From an uncultured Agathobacter sp. (lineage in GTDB: Bacteria; Bacillota; Clostridia; Lachnospirales; Lachnospiraceae), in contig CAJUND010000008.1 in NCBI GenBank assembly GCA_910587655.1, forward strand, positions 1-64,000: DNA of 64,000 nucleotides. Reading direction: 5' to 3'. Made by a program: the position numbers and the translations under genes. Position 1 is the stretch's first letter. The number at the start of each line of letters is the position of its first letter. Under the pieces are notes generated by a model. That model did not search any database. It worked only from the letters and a program-made list of their open reading frames with translations, and was not told the DNA's origin. Below are positions 51,280-59,570 of this stretch, piece by piece.

Positions 51280-52296
51280 TTAGAATACTTTTTTTATATC
51301 AATCGGATCTAATATTGACATTTCATGCATACAATACCGCCTCATAAACTGAGGGTCTTCTCCCGCATAACAACATTCATGCCGCTCCCCAAAACACGGA
51401 AACGAAAAACCATATTCCATAATTTCTTTCAGCGGCTGCTCTTTGATATTGCCAAGCTTCATATGCAAATATGAACATGGAAGTACATCTCCATACGGGT
51501 TAATATACGGACGGTTTACTGCTATACAGCCGCTGACCTGTACTTTCTTATTCGGTAACGGCGGCCAGATATCCCGCCAAAAATGCTTATATTTTTGTCT
51601 AAGGCTCTCCAGGTACATGGTATCTTCCGGGGTAAGCATCACATCGAATTTCCCCCTCCAGTTTCCGGTTGGGGTTGCCGGCACAATTGAAAAATGATAA
51701 TCCTGCTTCTGGCAAAACTCCGCAATCTCCTCCACTTCCCCTGAATGAATATTGTAATGTCCAACCAGAAAATTAACAGATGCCTGCATACCAGCATTTT
51801 TCGCATTTTCCAGTGCCTTAACCGCGTGGTCATATGCACCTTTAACGCCCCGGTATCCATCATGTATCTCAGGTTTTGTACTATCCAGGCTGATTGAAAC
51901 GCGGGACATCCCTGCCTGTTTCAGTTTAGATGCCACCTGTTCCGTCAAAAGATACCCATTGGAGGTCATCTCTATATAGAACCGATCCGCGCCAAATATA
52001 TCAATAATATCATATAAATCCTTACATACTAATGGTTCTCCCCCTTCAATCAGAATTTCATACATACCCAGTTCATCTGCTTCATCCGCCAGCTTTCTAA
52101 TATCATCCAGTGTTAAAGTTCCTCTAACCGGTCTGCTCGGAGACTCTGTAAAGCACTGGTCGCATTTAAAATTGCATGCATTGCTGTAATTAAGTAAAAT
52201 TCCTCTGGGTGCAGTACCTACGCCGCCATTTTTACTAATATATCTGTCGAACGCCCGCATTTTTTCGAGAACCCTTTTATTATCTTTCAGTTCCAT
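51280..52296 (-). CDS. Radical SAM/SPASM protein 2
   Basis: This 338-residue enzyme has C41-x3-C45-x2-C48 (CNFKCDQC) and a SPASM-like C-terminus with cysteines (GCIAVNRPYINPYGDVLPCSYLHMKLGNI, FPCFGERHECCYAG, RYCMHEMS). It is only distantly related to the radical SAM protein at 50010. With GGGAG upstream of its ATG and 13 bases after the SDR gene it is part of the same operon. Its substrate is unknown; relatives include sugar-modifying dehydrogenases and epimerases. Confidence 0.85.
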   Translation of the reverse strand: MELKDNKRVLEKMRAFDRYISKNGGVGTAPRGILLNYSNACNFKCDQCFTESPSRPVRGTLTLDDIRKLADEADELGMYEILIEGGEPLVCKDLYDIIDIFGADRFYIEMTSNGYLLTEQVASKLKQAGMSRVSISLDSTKPEIHDGYRGVKGAYDHAVKALENAKNAGMQASVNFLVGHYNIHSGEVEEIAEFCQKQDYHFSIVPATPTGNWRGKFDVMLTPEDTMYLESLRQKYKHFWRDIWPPLPNKKVQVSGCIAVNRPYINPYGDVLPCSYLHMKLGNIKEQPLKEIMEYGFSFPCFGERHECCYAGEDPQFMRRYCMHEMSILDPIDIKKVF

Positions 52297-52309
52297 ATGA
52301 TTTCACTCC

Positions 52310-53062
52310 CTATGGGTGCAGACCTCCGTCTGCCCTCATTACCTGCCCTGTCACATAGCTGCTGTAATCAGACAGCAAATATACTACCGTTTTAGCAATT
52401 TCATCCGGCTGCCCGATTCGATGAAGAGCCGTATTTCCAATTGTTTCTGATAACAATTCTGTTTTCATTTCCGATACCATATCCGTCTCTGTAACTCCCG
52501 GTGCTACTGCATTTACTCTTATTCCATATCCTCCAAGTTCATTAGCCCATTTTTTTGTTGCACCAATGATTGCCGCCTTGCTTGCTACATATTCAAACTG
52601 TGCCGGATCTCCGTCCAACGCTGCCGCAGAACTGATATTCACAATGGAACCTCTCTTGCCTCGAATCATATTTTTCAACAGGCGCTGCGTCAAAAAAACG
52701 TGACCGAAAAAATTAATCTCAAATGTGCGCCGTATATCTTCCATGGATGTCATTAAAAACAAGTTTTTTGTTCCAATAGTTCCTGCATTATTCACAATCC
52801 CTGAAATTGGCACTTTATATTTCAATATTTCAGAAGCGCCTTCCTTAATCATACTTTCCTCACCCAAATCAAAATAAACCGGGTGGATTGCAACACCATA
52901 TTTTTCAGAAAGATTCTGTAATTTACTTTCCAATTCTTCCGTCCGGCTGCGCATACAGGCAAAAACATTTGCTCCATTTTCTATACATGCCTTTAAAACA
53001 GCAAATCCTATCCCCCTGTTACTTCCCGTAATGACAATATTTTTATCCTTCAGCATATTCAT
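52310..53062 (-). CDS. FabG-like short-chain dehydrogenase/reductase
   Basis: This 250-residue classical SDR has TGSNRGIG at 12-19, NNAG at 91-94, the active-site serines 144-145, Y158 and K162 (YVASK), and the C-terminal ending YVTGQVMRADGGLHP typical of 3-oxoacyl-ACP reductases. It probably reduces a 3-keto (or 4-keto) group of an acyl or sugar intermediate. It overlaps the 3' end of the split transketolase gene upstream by 20 bases. Confidence 0.9.
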   Translation of the reverse strand: MNMLKDKNIVITGSNRGIGFAVLKACIENGANVFACMRSRTEELESKLQNLSEKYGVAIHPVYFDLGEESMIKEGASEILKYKVPISGIVNNAGTIGTKNLFLMTSMEDIRRTFEINFFGHVFLTQRLLKNMIRGKRGSIVNISSAAALDGDPAQFEYVASKAAIIGATKKWANELGGYGIRVNAVAPGVTETDMVSEMKTELLSETIGNTALHRIGQPDEIAKTVVYLLSDYSSYVTGQVMRADGGLHP

Positions 53063-54005
53063 TCTTAACTCTTTCCACTATTTTTTCCGGTGACAAACCA
53101 CATTCATTCAGCAAATACTCATAACTTCCCGGATGAGGATAGAAATCATTTACACCAATCATCAACTGTCTGGGTCTTTCCTTTTTACATGCATAATATT
53201 CCGCAACCGCACTGCCTAATCCACCAAAAATATTATGTTCTTCCACCGTTACGATGAGCTTATATCCCATCAGGGAATTTAATATATCCTTGTCCAGCGG
53301 CTTTACCGTATGCATGTCAACGACCGTACATGTGATACCTTCGTCCTCAAGTAAACCTGCTGCCTTCAAAGTCTGTGATACAATTGACCCCGCAGCAATG
53401 AAAGCAATATCTTCTCCCTTCTTTAAGGTAATCGACCTGCCGATTTCATAGTTAAAATCATCTGCATAAATAATATCCGCTCCTCCTGATAAACGAATAT
53501 ATACAGGTCCGTCGTAATGCTTCGACGCTTCAACACATTTTACAATCTGCAGGCCGTCTGACGGGCATAAAACCGTCATTCCCGGAATCGTACGCATAAT
53601 AGCTATATCCTCCAGTCCAAAATGCGACGCACCCAGTGTATTCATCGCTAAGCCGCTGCCCAGCCCCACCGCCTTTATGTTTAAGGACATATACCCCATA
53701 TTCATGCGAATCTGTTCGCTTGCCCTCATTGAAATAAACGGCGCAAACGAAGTGGCAAATACCGGCGTACCATCCTTCGCCAGTCCGGCGGCAACACCTA
53801 TCAGATTCTGCTCTGCTATACCAACATTTACAAAAGCATCCGGATATTTGGAATAAAATCTCGTCAGTCCTGACGAACTTCCCAAATCAGCCGACATCAC
53901 AAAAAAATCCGGTTCCTCTTCATATAATTTCAAGATTGCCATTCCAAATGCGGCTCTCGGTCCCATTGCCGCCCATCTTGTAATTTCAGACTTTTTAATC
54001 TCCAT
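53043..54005 (-). CDS. Transketolase, C-terminal subunit (pair 2)
   Basis: This 320-residue second copy of the C-terminal half has FVNVGIAEQNLIGVAAGLAKDGTPVFATSFAPFISMRASEQIR with the catalytic Glu, HFGLEDIAIMRTIPGMTVLCPSD, and VVDMHTVKPLDKDIL. It is only moderately similar to pair 1, so the two pairs are separate acquisitions or old duplicates, not a recent tandem. It overlaps the N-terminal half by 11 bases. Confidence 0.9.
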   Translation of the reverse strand: MEIKKSEITRWAAMGPRAAFGMAILKLYEEEPDFFVMSADLGSSSGLTRFYSKYPDAFVNVGIAEQNLIGVAAGLAKDGTPVFATSFAPFISMRASEQIRMNMGYMSLNIKAVGLGSGLAMNTLGASHFGLEDIAIMRTIPGMTVLCPSDGLQIVKCVEASKHYDGPVYIRLSGGADIIYADDFNYEIGRSITLKKGEDIAFIAAGSIVSQTLKAAGLLEDEGITCTVVDMHTVKPLDKDILNSLMGYKLIVTVEEHNIFGGLGSAVAEYYACKKERPRQLMIGVNDFYPHPGSYEYLLNECGLSPEKIVERVKNEYAEG

Positions 54006-54816
54006 ACTTCTGTTCTTCCAATTCTTTCATTGCCAGCTCATAATTTTTCTGTGTCAAACGGTTATGATGCCAGCTGTTATTATTCTCCATAAAGGAAATA
54101 CCATGCCCTTTAATTGTATCTGCAACAATTGCTGTCGGCATATTTCTTAAAGGATTGCTGCTTAGAGCTTTCCGTATTTCTGAGATGTTATGCCCGTCTA
54201 TTTCCAGCGTATGAAATCCAAATGCCTGCAAACGTTCCATGTAATTCGGATAGTACATAACCTGTTCACTGGCACCGTCATTTTGAAATTTATTATCGTC
54301 TAATATAACCGTAAAGTTGTCCAGCCTAAACTGTGCTGCTGACGATAATGCTTCCCATACCAAACCCTCATTGCTTTCTCCATTACCAATTATTGTGTAT
54401 ACCCGGTAATCTCTTTTTTTACGCTTGGCGGACAATGCCATTCCCACTGCCATGGATATCCCCTGGCCTAAGCTTCCATTGGATGATTCAATTCCAATCC
54501 CAGGTTCCATGACCGGATGTGCACAAAGGTTACTGCCATCTGCAAGATATGTCAGGAGACGTTCCTCCGATATTATCCCCAGCTCTCCAAGTGTCGCAAA
54601 CAAAGCCAATGCTCCATGCCCCTTACTGAGAACAAATTTGTCCCGTTCCTCATAAGGTTCGCCGATACCACGCAGCACCTCTCCATACAAAACAGCAAGA
54701 ACATCAACCATAGACAATGCTCCGCCCAAATGAACATTACTATTACACTCATATGCCAGCTTTATTATTCTCTTGCGAATAGCGAGCGCCAGCTTCTCCA
54801 ATTCATTATTAATCAT
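53995..54816 (-). CDS. Transketolase, N-terminal subunit (pair 2)
   Basis: This 273-residue thiamine-diphosphate half has ALSMVDVLAVLYGEVLRG, KFVLSKGHGALALFATL, SNGSLGQGISMAVGMAL and GNGESNEGLVWEALSSAAQFRLDNFTVILDDNK (GNG in place of GDG). It lies 1 base after the FabZ-like gene, within a tightly packed run of genes. Confidence 0.9.
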   Translation of the reverse strand: MINNELEKLALAIRKRIIKLAYECNSNVHLGGALSMVDVLAVLYGEVLRGIGEPYEERDKFVLSKGHGALALFATLGELGIISEERLLTYLADGSNLCAHPVMEPGIGIESSNGSLGQGISMAVGMALSAKRKKRDYRVYTIIGNGESNEGLVWEALSSAAQFRLDNFTVILDDNKFQNDGASEQVMYYPNYMERLQAFGFHTLEIDGHNISEIRKALSSNPLRNMPTAIVADTIKGHGISFMENNNSWHHNRLTQKNYELAMKELEEQKYGD

Positions 54817-54817
54817 A

Positions 54818-55294
54818 TCATTCTGCCTTTGGTTTATATTTGTTTATTACATCCGGAATTGCAACAACAAGACTGGCTGAACAGGCTGCTTCCCCATCTA
54901 CGTAACTTTCCACATGTCCTTTTGCCACTCCCCGATTAAAAGTATCTAAAGTTGCATATATTTCCAGTCTGTCTCCCGGAACAATTTTTCTTCTGAATTT
55001 CGTTTTATCAATACTTACAAATGCCGTCTTCATGCCTTTATACTCTTCCACACAGAGAAATGTCATTAAAAATGTCTGTGCTAATGCTTCTACCTGAACG
55101 AACCCGGGCACATTTGGCTCATCATCAAAATGCGCCGGAAAAAACCATTCGTTATAAGAAAAGTTTTTTATCGCATAAGCACTCTGCAGCGGAACGGCCT
55201 CCTTTATCCTGTCAATAAAGAGCAGCGGATATCTATTCCTCTGGCATTCCTGTATCCCCATTAAATCAAATTCAAGTTTGTTTTTTTCAACCAT
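54818..55294 (-). CDS. FabZ-like hydroxyacyl-ACP dehydratase
   Basis: This 158-residue hotdog-fold protein has the FabZ active site: H55 and E69 in HFDDEPNVPGFVQVEALAQ, followed by the beta-strand RRKIVPGDRLEIYATL. The HFP of housekeeping FabZ is replaced by HFD, so it is a specialised relative. Its partners would be the acyl carrier protein and the SDR, forming a small acyl-modifying set. The start at 55294 is chosen because GAGGG lies just upstream; the frame extends to 55333 but that would overlap the preceding gene. Confidence 0.85.
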   Translation of the reverse strand: MVEKNKLEFDLMGIQECQRNRYPLLFIDRIKEAVPLQSAYAIKNFSYNEWFFPAHFDDEPNVPGFVQVEALAQTFLMTFLCVEEYKGMKTAFVSIDKTKFRRKIVPGDRLEIYATLDTFNRGVAKGHVESYVDGEAACSASLVVAIPDVINKYKPKAE

Positions 55295-55307
55295 TTTTCC
55301 CTCATTT

Positions 55308-55964
55308 CTATTTGAATACTTTTTTCGATTCATTTTTTTTCATAATCCGCGCGGGATTCCCCACAGCAACAACTCCCTCCGGCAATTCCCTGAAAACAAT
55401 GGCTCCTGCTGAAATAACAGAATCATTCCCTATGGAAATATGATCCGTGGTCCCTGATAAGAATCCCATAAAAACCCTGTCGCCAATATAATCCCCTCCG
55501 CCAATCTGGCAGTTCGAACCTATCACTGTATGCTGTCCTATCTTTATATCATGACCTATCACCGCATGGGATTGTATATATGTATTGGCGCCAATCTCTA
55601 CATTGTCCGTAATCGTTACCCCTTCTGCTATGACAACTCCCTCACTAACTGTTGTCGTCTCATCTATATACACTCCCGGATGAATTAAAGTTGCCAGACG
55701 GACTCCCTCATCCTTCACCCTTTGATACATAAAGTCTCTGACGCCTGGTTCTCCTACTGCTATCACGACTTCTATATCATTGTTCTTCCTTTCTTTCATA
55801 AGTTCACTGAATTTATAAACCTTTACTTCATTAACCTCTGCAATTTCATTTATATCATCTATAAAGCAGTATTCGCTCCATCTGTGATGAATCTGGTTTA
55901 TTTTTCGTGCAATAATGTATACTTCCCTTGCCAGACCATGGGCTCCGTATATCGCCAGCAGCAT
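55308..55964 (-). CDS. NeuD/PglD-like sugar O- or N-acyltransferase
   Basis: This 218-residue protein has a small Rossmann-like N-terminal domain (AIYGAHGLAREVYIIARKI) and a C-terminal left-handed beta-helix of hexapeptide repeats (VIAEGVTITDNVEIGANTYIQSHAVIGHDIKIGQHTVIGSN.. QIGGG) with the catalytic His near H-AVIGH. This is the layout of sugar N-acetyltransferases such as PglD. It could pass the acyl group prepared by the carrier-protein pathway onto the 4-amino sugar. AAAGGGGTGG is upstream of the ATG; a promoter may precede it. Confidence 0.88.
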   Translation of the reverse strand: MLLAIYGAHGLAREVYIIARKINQIHHRWSEYCFIDDINEIAEVNEVKVYKFSELMKERKNNDIEVVIAVGEPGVRDFMYQRVKDEGVRLATLIHPGVYIDETTTVSEGVVIAEGVTITDNVEIGANTYIQSHAVIGHDIKIGQHTVIGSNCQIGGGDYIGDRVFMGFLSGTTDHISIGNDSVISAGAIVFRELPEGVVAVGNPARIMKKNESKKVFK

Positions 55965-56033
55965 AACCCACCCCTTTCTTTCATAGTTTAATCCCAGACC
56001 TCAGCTCCACTTCCTGTCATTTCCAAGAATACA

Positions 56034-56063
56034 GTTATATTCTCCTTATTAAGTATAGCACAA
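56034..56063 (-). promoter_or_regulatory. Possible internal promoter before the NeuD-like gene
   Basis: TTGTGC (56058-56063) and TATAAC (56034-56039) are separated by 18 bases on the minus strand, in the widest gap of the locus (55965-56253). The match is imperfect. The rest of that gap holds only a short degenerate-looking ORF. Confidence 0.35.
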
Positions 56064-56104
56064 CTTTGGCTTTTCTGTAAATACCACGCAGCGCAGGCCT
56101 GTCT

Positions 56105-56233
56105 TTATTCCCATCTTCTGATTTTCATGATTTCGTCCCAATTTCCAATTTTTATATCCGGGGTTTCTTCTATGTCCATTAAAACCTGTTTTACCAGATT
56201 CCTTTTCTCCTTTGTCTGAAATGAAAAAATCAT
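56105..56233 (-). CDS. Short ORF or gene remnant (42 codons)
   Basis: MIFSFQTKEKRNLVKQVLMD.. ending MKIRRWE is encoded between the GT2 gene and the NeuD-like gene. The composition is protein-like, but no family is recognised, the ribosome site is weak (GGAG 13 bases away), and another frame (56049-56264) is also open. It could be the remnant of a deleted gene. Confidence 0.25.
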   Translation of the reverse strand: MIFSFQTKEKRNLVKQVLMDIEETPDIKIGNWDEIMKIRRWE

Positions 56234-56253
56234 TGTCAAAACTAATCTCCGGA

Positions 56254-57474
56254 TTAAACCGCATAAACTGTACAATATTCCCGCAGATTTAATTTATCCA
56301 GTATAGCTGTGACCTCCTGGACATTAATCGGCTGTATGCCCAGAATAAATCCAGGCTTTTCATAGTTTGCGGCTACATCACTCAGATAATATACTGGTTT
56401 TCCCTCAAATACTTCCGGCGCAGTCTGTCCATCCGATACAACAAATCCTTCATATGCAATCCCAGCATAATCCAGCTGCCTGCGGCACACAGCCCCAAGT
56501 CTGCTTGTCCCATAAATAAACAGATGCTCCGATTTCTTATCCAGCTCTTTTATCCTCTCATTCAGATAGTCTTCTTCGACATACTTGTAGCAGCTTTCCA
56601 GTCTCCCCGCATCAATTCCAAGCTTCAATGCCATTTCCAGCCCTTCTTTTCTCCCAATAGCCGCACAGAATCCCAGGCAGTCAGAAATGATTTTCCTCTC
56701 CAGAATATCGTGAAATCTTTTTCCCGTATAATCATCAAATTTTTCAAAAAAAGTAATCATCTTCAAAACATAAGTACAATAAGCATTCCGGTCTTTTCTC
56801 CATACACTCATCATGGACTGATTATTTCCGACTCTGTATACAACCATCGGTTTCTCAAAATAATACACCTTTCCACAGCATGCAAAGTAATTTCTGTATG
56901 CATAATCCCCCGACTCTGCATCCTGAATAAATCCAGGCATATTTTTATGATACCTGGACCGGTATACATAAGATGATGATGCCGGGAAATTCGTCCCCAG
57001 CCCCATCTTTACCTGTTCCTCCTGGGAATATGTTCCCTCCTTGGGAAATGTATTAAGAAGCGTCTCCTCCCCCGTCATACAGTTTAACTTCACTGCATTG
57101 CTCATACACATAGAATATTCCTCATGTGCTTCCAGAAACGCTATCTGTTTTTGTATTTTTTCATCGTCAATCCAGTAATCATCGCCATCAATTATTGCAA
57201 AATATTTGCCCTCCTTCTTCAAATGATGCCTTTTCTCACTGATTTTACCTTGTTGATATTGATTTTCCGTTTCATAAAACCCTCTCACTACTCCAGGATA
57301 TTTTATTTCATATTCTTTTATGATATCCGCAGTCCCATCTGTTGACGCATCATCATGAACCAGTATCTCATACCGGAAATCCGTTTTCTGGCTGAGAATT
57401 CCCTGTATTGTCTCCTTTATATATTTTTCATGGTTATATGTAGCAATTATGACTGACAGCATAATATCTTCCAT
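56254..57474 (-). CDS. GT2 glycosyltransferase with C-terminal Rossmann-like domain
   Basis: The N-terminal domain (1-~230) is a typical inverting GT-A enzyme (LSVIIATYNHEKYIKETIQGILSQ, VHDDASTDGT, FAIIDGDDYWID with the DxD motif). The C-terminal ~80 residues form a small nucleotide-binding-like domain (HLFIYGTSRLGAVCRRQLDYAGIAYEGFVVSDG). The same module, with a G-x-G or G-T-S turn, is fused to several other enzymes of this locus. AAAGGAGG lies 12 bases upstream of the ATG. Confidence 0.85.
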   Translation of the reverse strand: MEDIMLSVIIATYNHEKYIKETIQGILSQKTDFRYEILVHDDASTDGTADIIKEYEIKYPGVVRGFYETENQYQQGKISEKRHHLKKEGKYFAIIDGDDYWIDDEKIQKQIAFLEAHEEYSMCMSNAVKLNCMTGEETLLNTFPKEGTYSQEEQVKMGLGTNFPASSSYVYRSRYHKNMPGFIQDAESGDYAYRNYFACCGKVYYFEKPMVVYRVGNNQSMMSVWRKDRNAYCTYVLKMITFFEKFDDYTGKRFHDILERKIISDCLGFCAAIGRKEGLEMALKLGIDAGRLESCYKYVEEDYLNERIKELDKKSEHLFIYGTSRLGAVCRRQLDYAGIAYEGFVVSDGQTAPEVFEGKPVYYLSDVAANYEKPGFILGIQPINVQEVTAILDKLNLREYCTVYAV

Positions 57475-57545
57475 AGCCGTACTTTTCCTCCTTTAATTCC
57501 ACTTTCAACATACCATAATCCCTCCTACACTCTCTGCAGTTAAGA

Positions 57546-58601
57546 TTACACTTCTGCATACAAAACCGTTTCCCACATGTTAGACGCGTAATGCCGGATA
57601 TAAAACTTATATTCCGGAACAAGACTTAGAATATAAAAAGGAATCTCTATGATATCCTCAGGTTTATGGTAGATACAGATTGCCAGCCTTGGACGGTTAT
57701 TTAGAATTGTCTGCTTTGCTCCCTCCAGAGCCTTTAATTCACTTCCTTCCACATCCATTTTAATAAATGTGACTTTTTCATCTTTTACAACCGAATCTAT
57801 ATCTGTTCCTGAAACTTCGTACTCTCCCGCCTCTGTAACGGATGAGCCTGCCCCGGACTCAGAAAATTTAAGAGTTTCTTTTCTGTTCCACACCGCATAA
57901 TTACAAATTTCCACATTCGGAATATTTTTTTCCCTGACGTTCTGCCGTATGACATCACACATACTGCTGACGGGTTCAAATGCAAAAATTTTTTTATAAT
58001 TTCCATTTGTCCACCGGGAAAATGCCTGCACATCCGAACCGTCAAATGCTCCCGCATCAACATAAACTTCATCTGCCAGCGGTTCAAAAACATCCCGGTA
58101 CTGGTCTCCCCTGCTCCACACCAGCATTGTATCTGAAAGTATATATTTTTTATCCATTCCCCTATCCAGCAGCTGCTTATATATTTCCCTGGCATGCAAG
58201 TGTGAGCCAAGAATAACCAAACCGTTACCGTGTTCCTTTATCATCTCGTCCACGGACAGAACACGCAAACCGTCCACTGTTTCCCCAGCCCTGAAATTGT
58301 CACAAAAACAGGATGCCTTGTATCCCTGGTACGGAAGCATTTTTTTAATGTGCATCCCACCGAATCCGCACGTAAAAATAATAATTTCTTTCGGCATCAG
58401 TTCAGCCATTTTTTCATCCAGTTCTCCGGACGGATGCCAGTCATGATACAGATTGCATAATCCTTCTGTATAATCATCCTGACTCTGATTCAATAGGAAA
58501 TTAATTCTTAATTCAAACAAACTTTTTGATTCTTCATCCTGCAAATGGTCATAAATCCGATTCATAGTCTGATAATAGTTTTTAATACCTGTCCCCATCA
58601 T
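57546..58601 (-). CDS. FkbM family methyltransferase (copy 1)
   Basis: This 351-residue protein has an N-terminal Rossmann-like domain (EIIIFTCGFGGMHIKKMLPYQGYKASCFCDN) and a C-terminal FkbM methyltransferase (VYVDAGAFDGSDVQAFSRW near 180, FAFEPVSSMCDVIRQN, and FIKMDVEGSELKALEGAKQ near 277). FkbM enzymes usually O-methylate sugars. It resembles the copy at 59571 in layout and in the C-terminal region (SLVPEYKFYIRHY). AAGGGAA precedes the ATG. Confidence 0.87.
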   Translation of the reverse strand: MMGTGIKNYYQTMNRIYDHLQDEESKSLFELRINFLLNQSQDDYTEGLCNLYHDWHPSGELDEKMAELMPKEIIIFTCGFGGMHIKKMLPYQGYKASCFCDNFRAGETVDGLRVLSVDEMIKEHGNGLVILGSHLHAREIYKQLLDRGMDKKYILSDTMLVWSRGDQYRDVFEPLADEVYVDAGAFDGSDVQAFSRWTNGNYKKIFAFEPVSSMCDVIRQNVREKNIPNVEICNYAVWNRKETLKFSESGAGSSVTEAGEYEVSGTDIDSVVKDEKVTFIKMDVEGSELKALEGAKQTILNNRPRLAICIYHKPEDIIEIPFYILSLVPEYKFYIRHYASNMWETVLYAEV

Positions 58602-58627
58602 TTTAATTCCCTTCTTAATTCCTTGAT

Positions 58628-59557
58628 TTACTGTACTCTTTCTTTATAAAATTCTATCGTTCTCTCAATTCCCTCTTCAAATTCCACCTCCGGCTCCCAT
58701 CCTGTATCCTCCTTCAGCTTCGTTATATCCGCTTCCAGATGCATCACCTGCTTCTCCCCGTATGGTATGCTGCCAAGAACCATTTCATCTGATTTCCCCA
58801 GCTTGTCACATAATATCGCAATGTATTCTTTCAGTGGTCTTGCCTTTCCGCTTCCAACTGGATAAATCCGGTTATTCTTCCCTTTTTTCGCAAGCAGGTA
58901 AAGGGCATTAGCAATATCGTCCATATATAAAAAATCCCAGATTTGCTCACCTTTGGAAAATGCCATTTTCTGCCCCTTCAGAGCATTTAATATGTTGGAA
59001 ATAAGAACGGAATTATCGTTATCATATTTTCCATATCCACTTAATATTCTCGCCCAGATATGCCGGATCCCATACTTCTGACATAATACCCTTGTTGAAT
59101 GGCAGGCACACAGTTTTGTTATGCCATATGCATTTTCCGGTGTACACAGAGTATCATCCCTAAGCGGTTCCTCATGCCTTCCATATTCTGCCTGGCTTCC
59201 GGCCCCGATAAAAGTATGACATCCCATTTCATATGCCAGCCTCACTGCATCGCAGGAATATTTTACATTTTCAAACTGTTTCTCCATGTCCTCCCGCAGC
59301 TTCTGCGGCGTATTTGTCCATCCCAGATGGAAAAACACATCATAATCCCGCTCCTGCGGAACATAATCCTTCAGTTGTTCCAGACTGCAGTACACAACGT
59401 GCAGACGGTCATCCTTTGGCAGATTAAGTCTTCTTTCAGAAGCTTCCCGCTGAAAGAGAAGAATTTCAGTATTTTCCTCCAGAAGCTTCTGGATTAATGC
59501 CATGCCAACTGCCCCGCTGCCCCCTGTCATAACAGCTTTTTTTATCTGGTATCCCAT
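58628..59557 (-). CDS. NAD-dependent epimerase/dehydratase family protein
   Basis: This 309-residue extended SDR has TGGSGAVG at 11-18, the active-site region YGITKLCACHS (Tyr and Lys near 143-147), IWDFLYMDDIANALYLLAKKG and TGWEPEVEFEEGIERTIEFYK. A nucleotide-sugar reductase or epimerase (WcaG/RfbD-like) is likely; the substrate is not obvious. The start at 59557 (MGYQIKKAVMTGG) has AAAGGGAA upstream; the frame extends to 59608, inside the preceding gene. Confidence 0.83.
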   Translation of the reverse strand: MGYQIKKAVMTGGSGAVGMALIQKLLEENTEILLFQREASERRLNLPKDDRLHVVYCSLEQLKDYVPQERDYDVFFHLGWTNTPQKLREDMEKQFENVKYSCDAVRLAYEMGCHTFIGAGSQAEYGRHEEPLRDDTLCTPENAYGITKLCACHSTRVLCQKYGIRHIWARILSGYGKYDNDNSVLISNILNALKGQKMAFSKGEQIWDFLYMDDIANALYLLAKKGKNNRIYPVGSGKARPLKEYIAILCDKLGKSDEMVLGSIPYGEKQVMHLEADITKLKEDTGWEPEVEFEEGIERTIEFYKERVQ

Positions 59558-59570
59558 GCCGTTCCCTTTC

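Noticed and set aside
56049..56264. 71-codon minus-strand ORF
   Set aside because: It starts inside the 3' end of the GT2 gene, has no ribosome site and its composition is not protein-like. The alternative frame at 56105-56233 is somewhat better but also weak.
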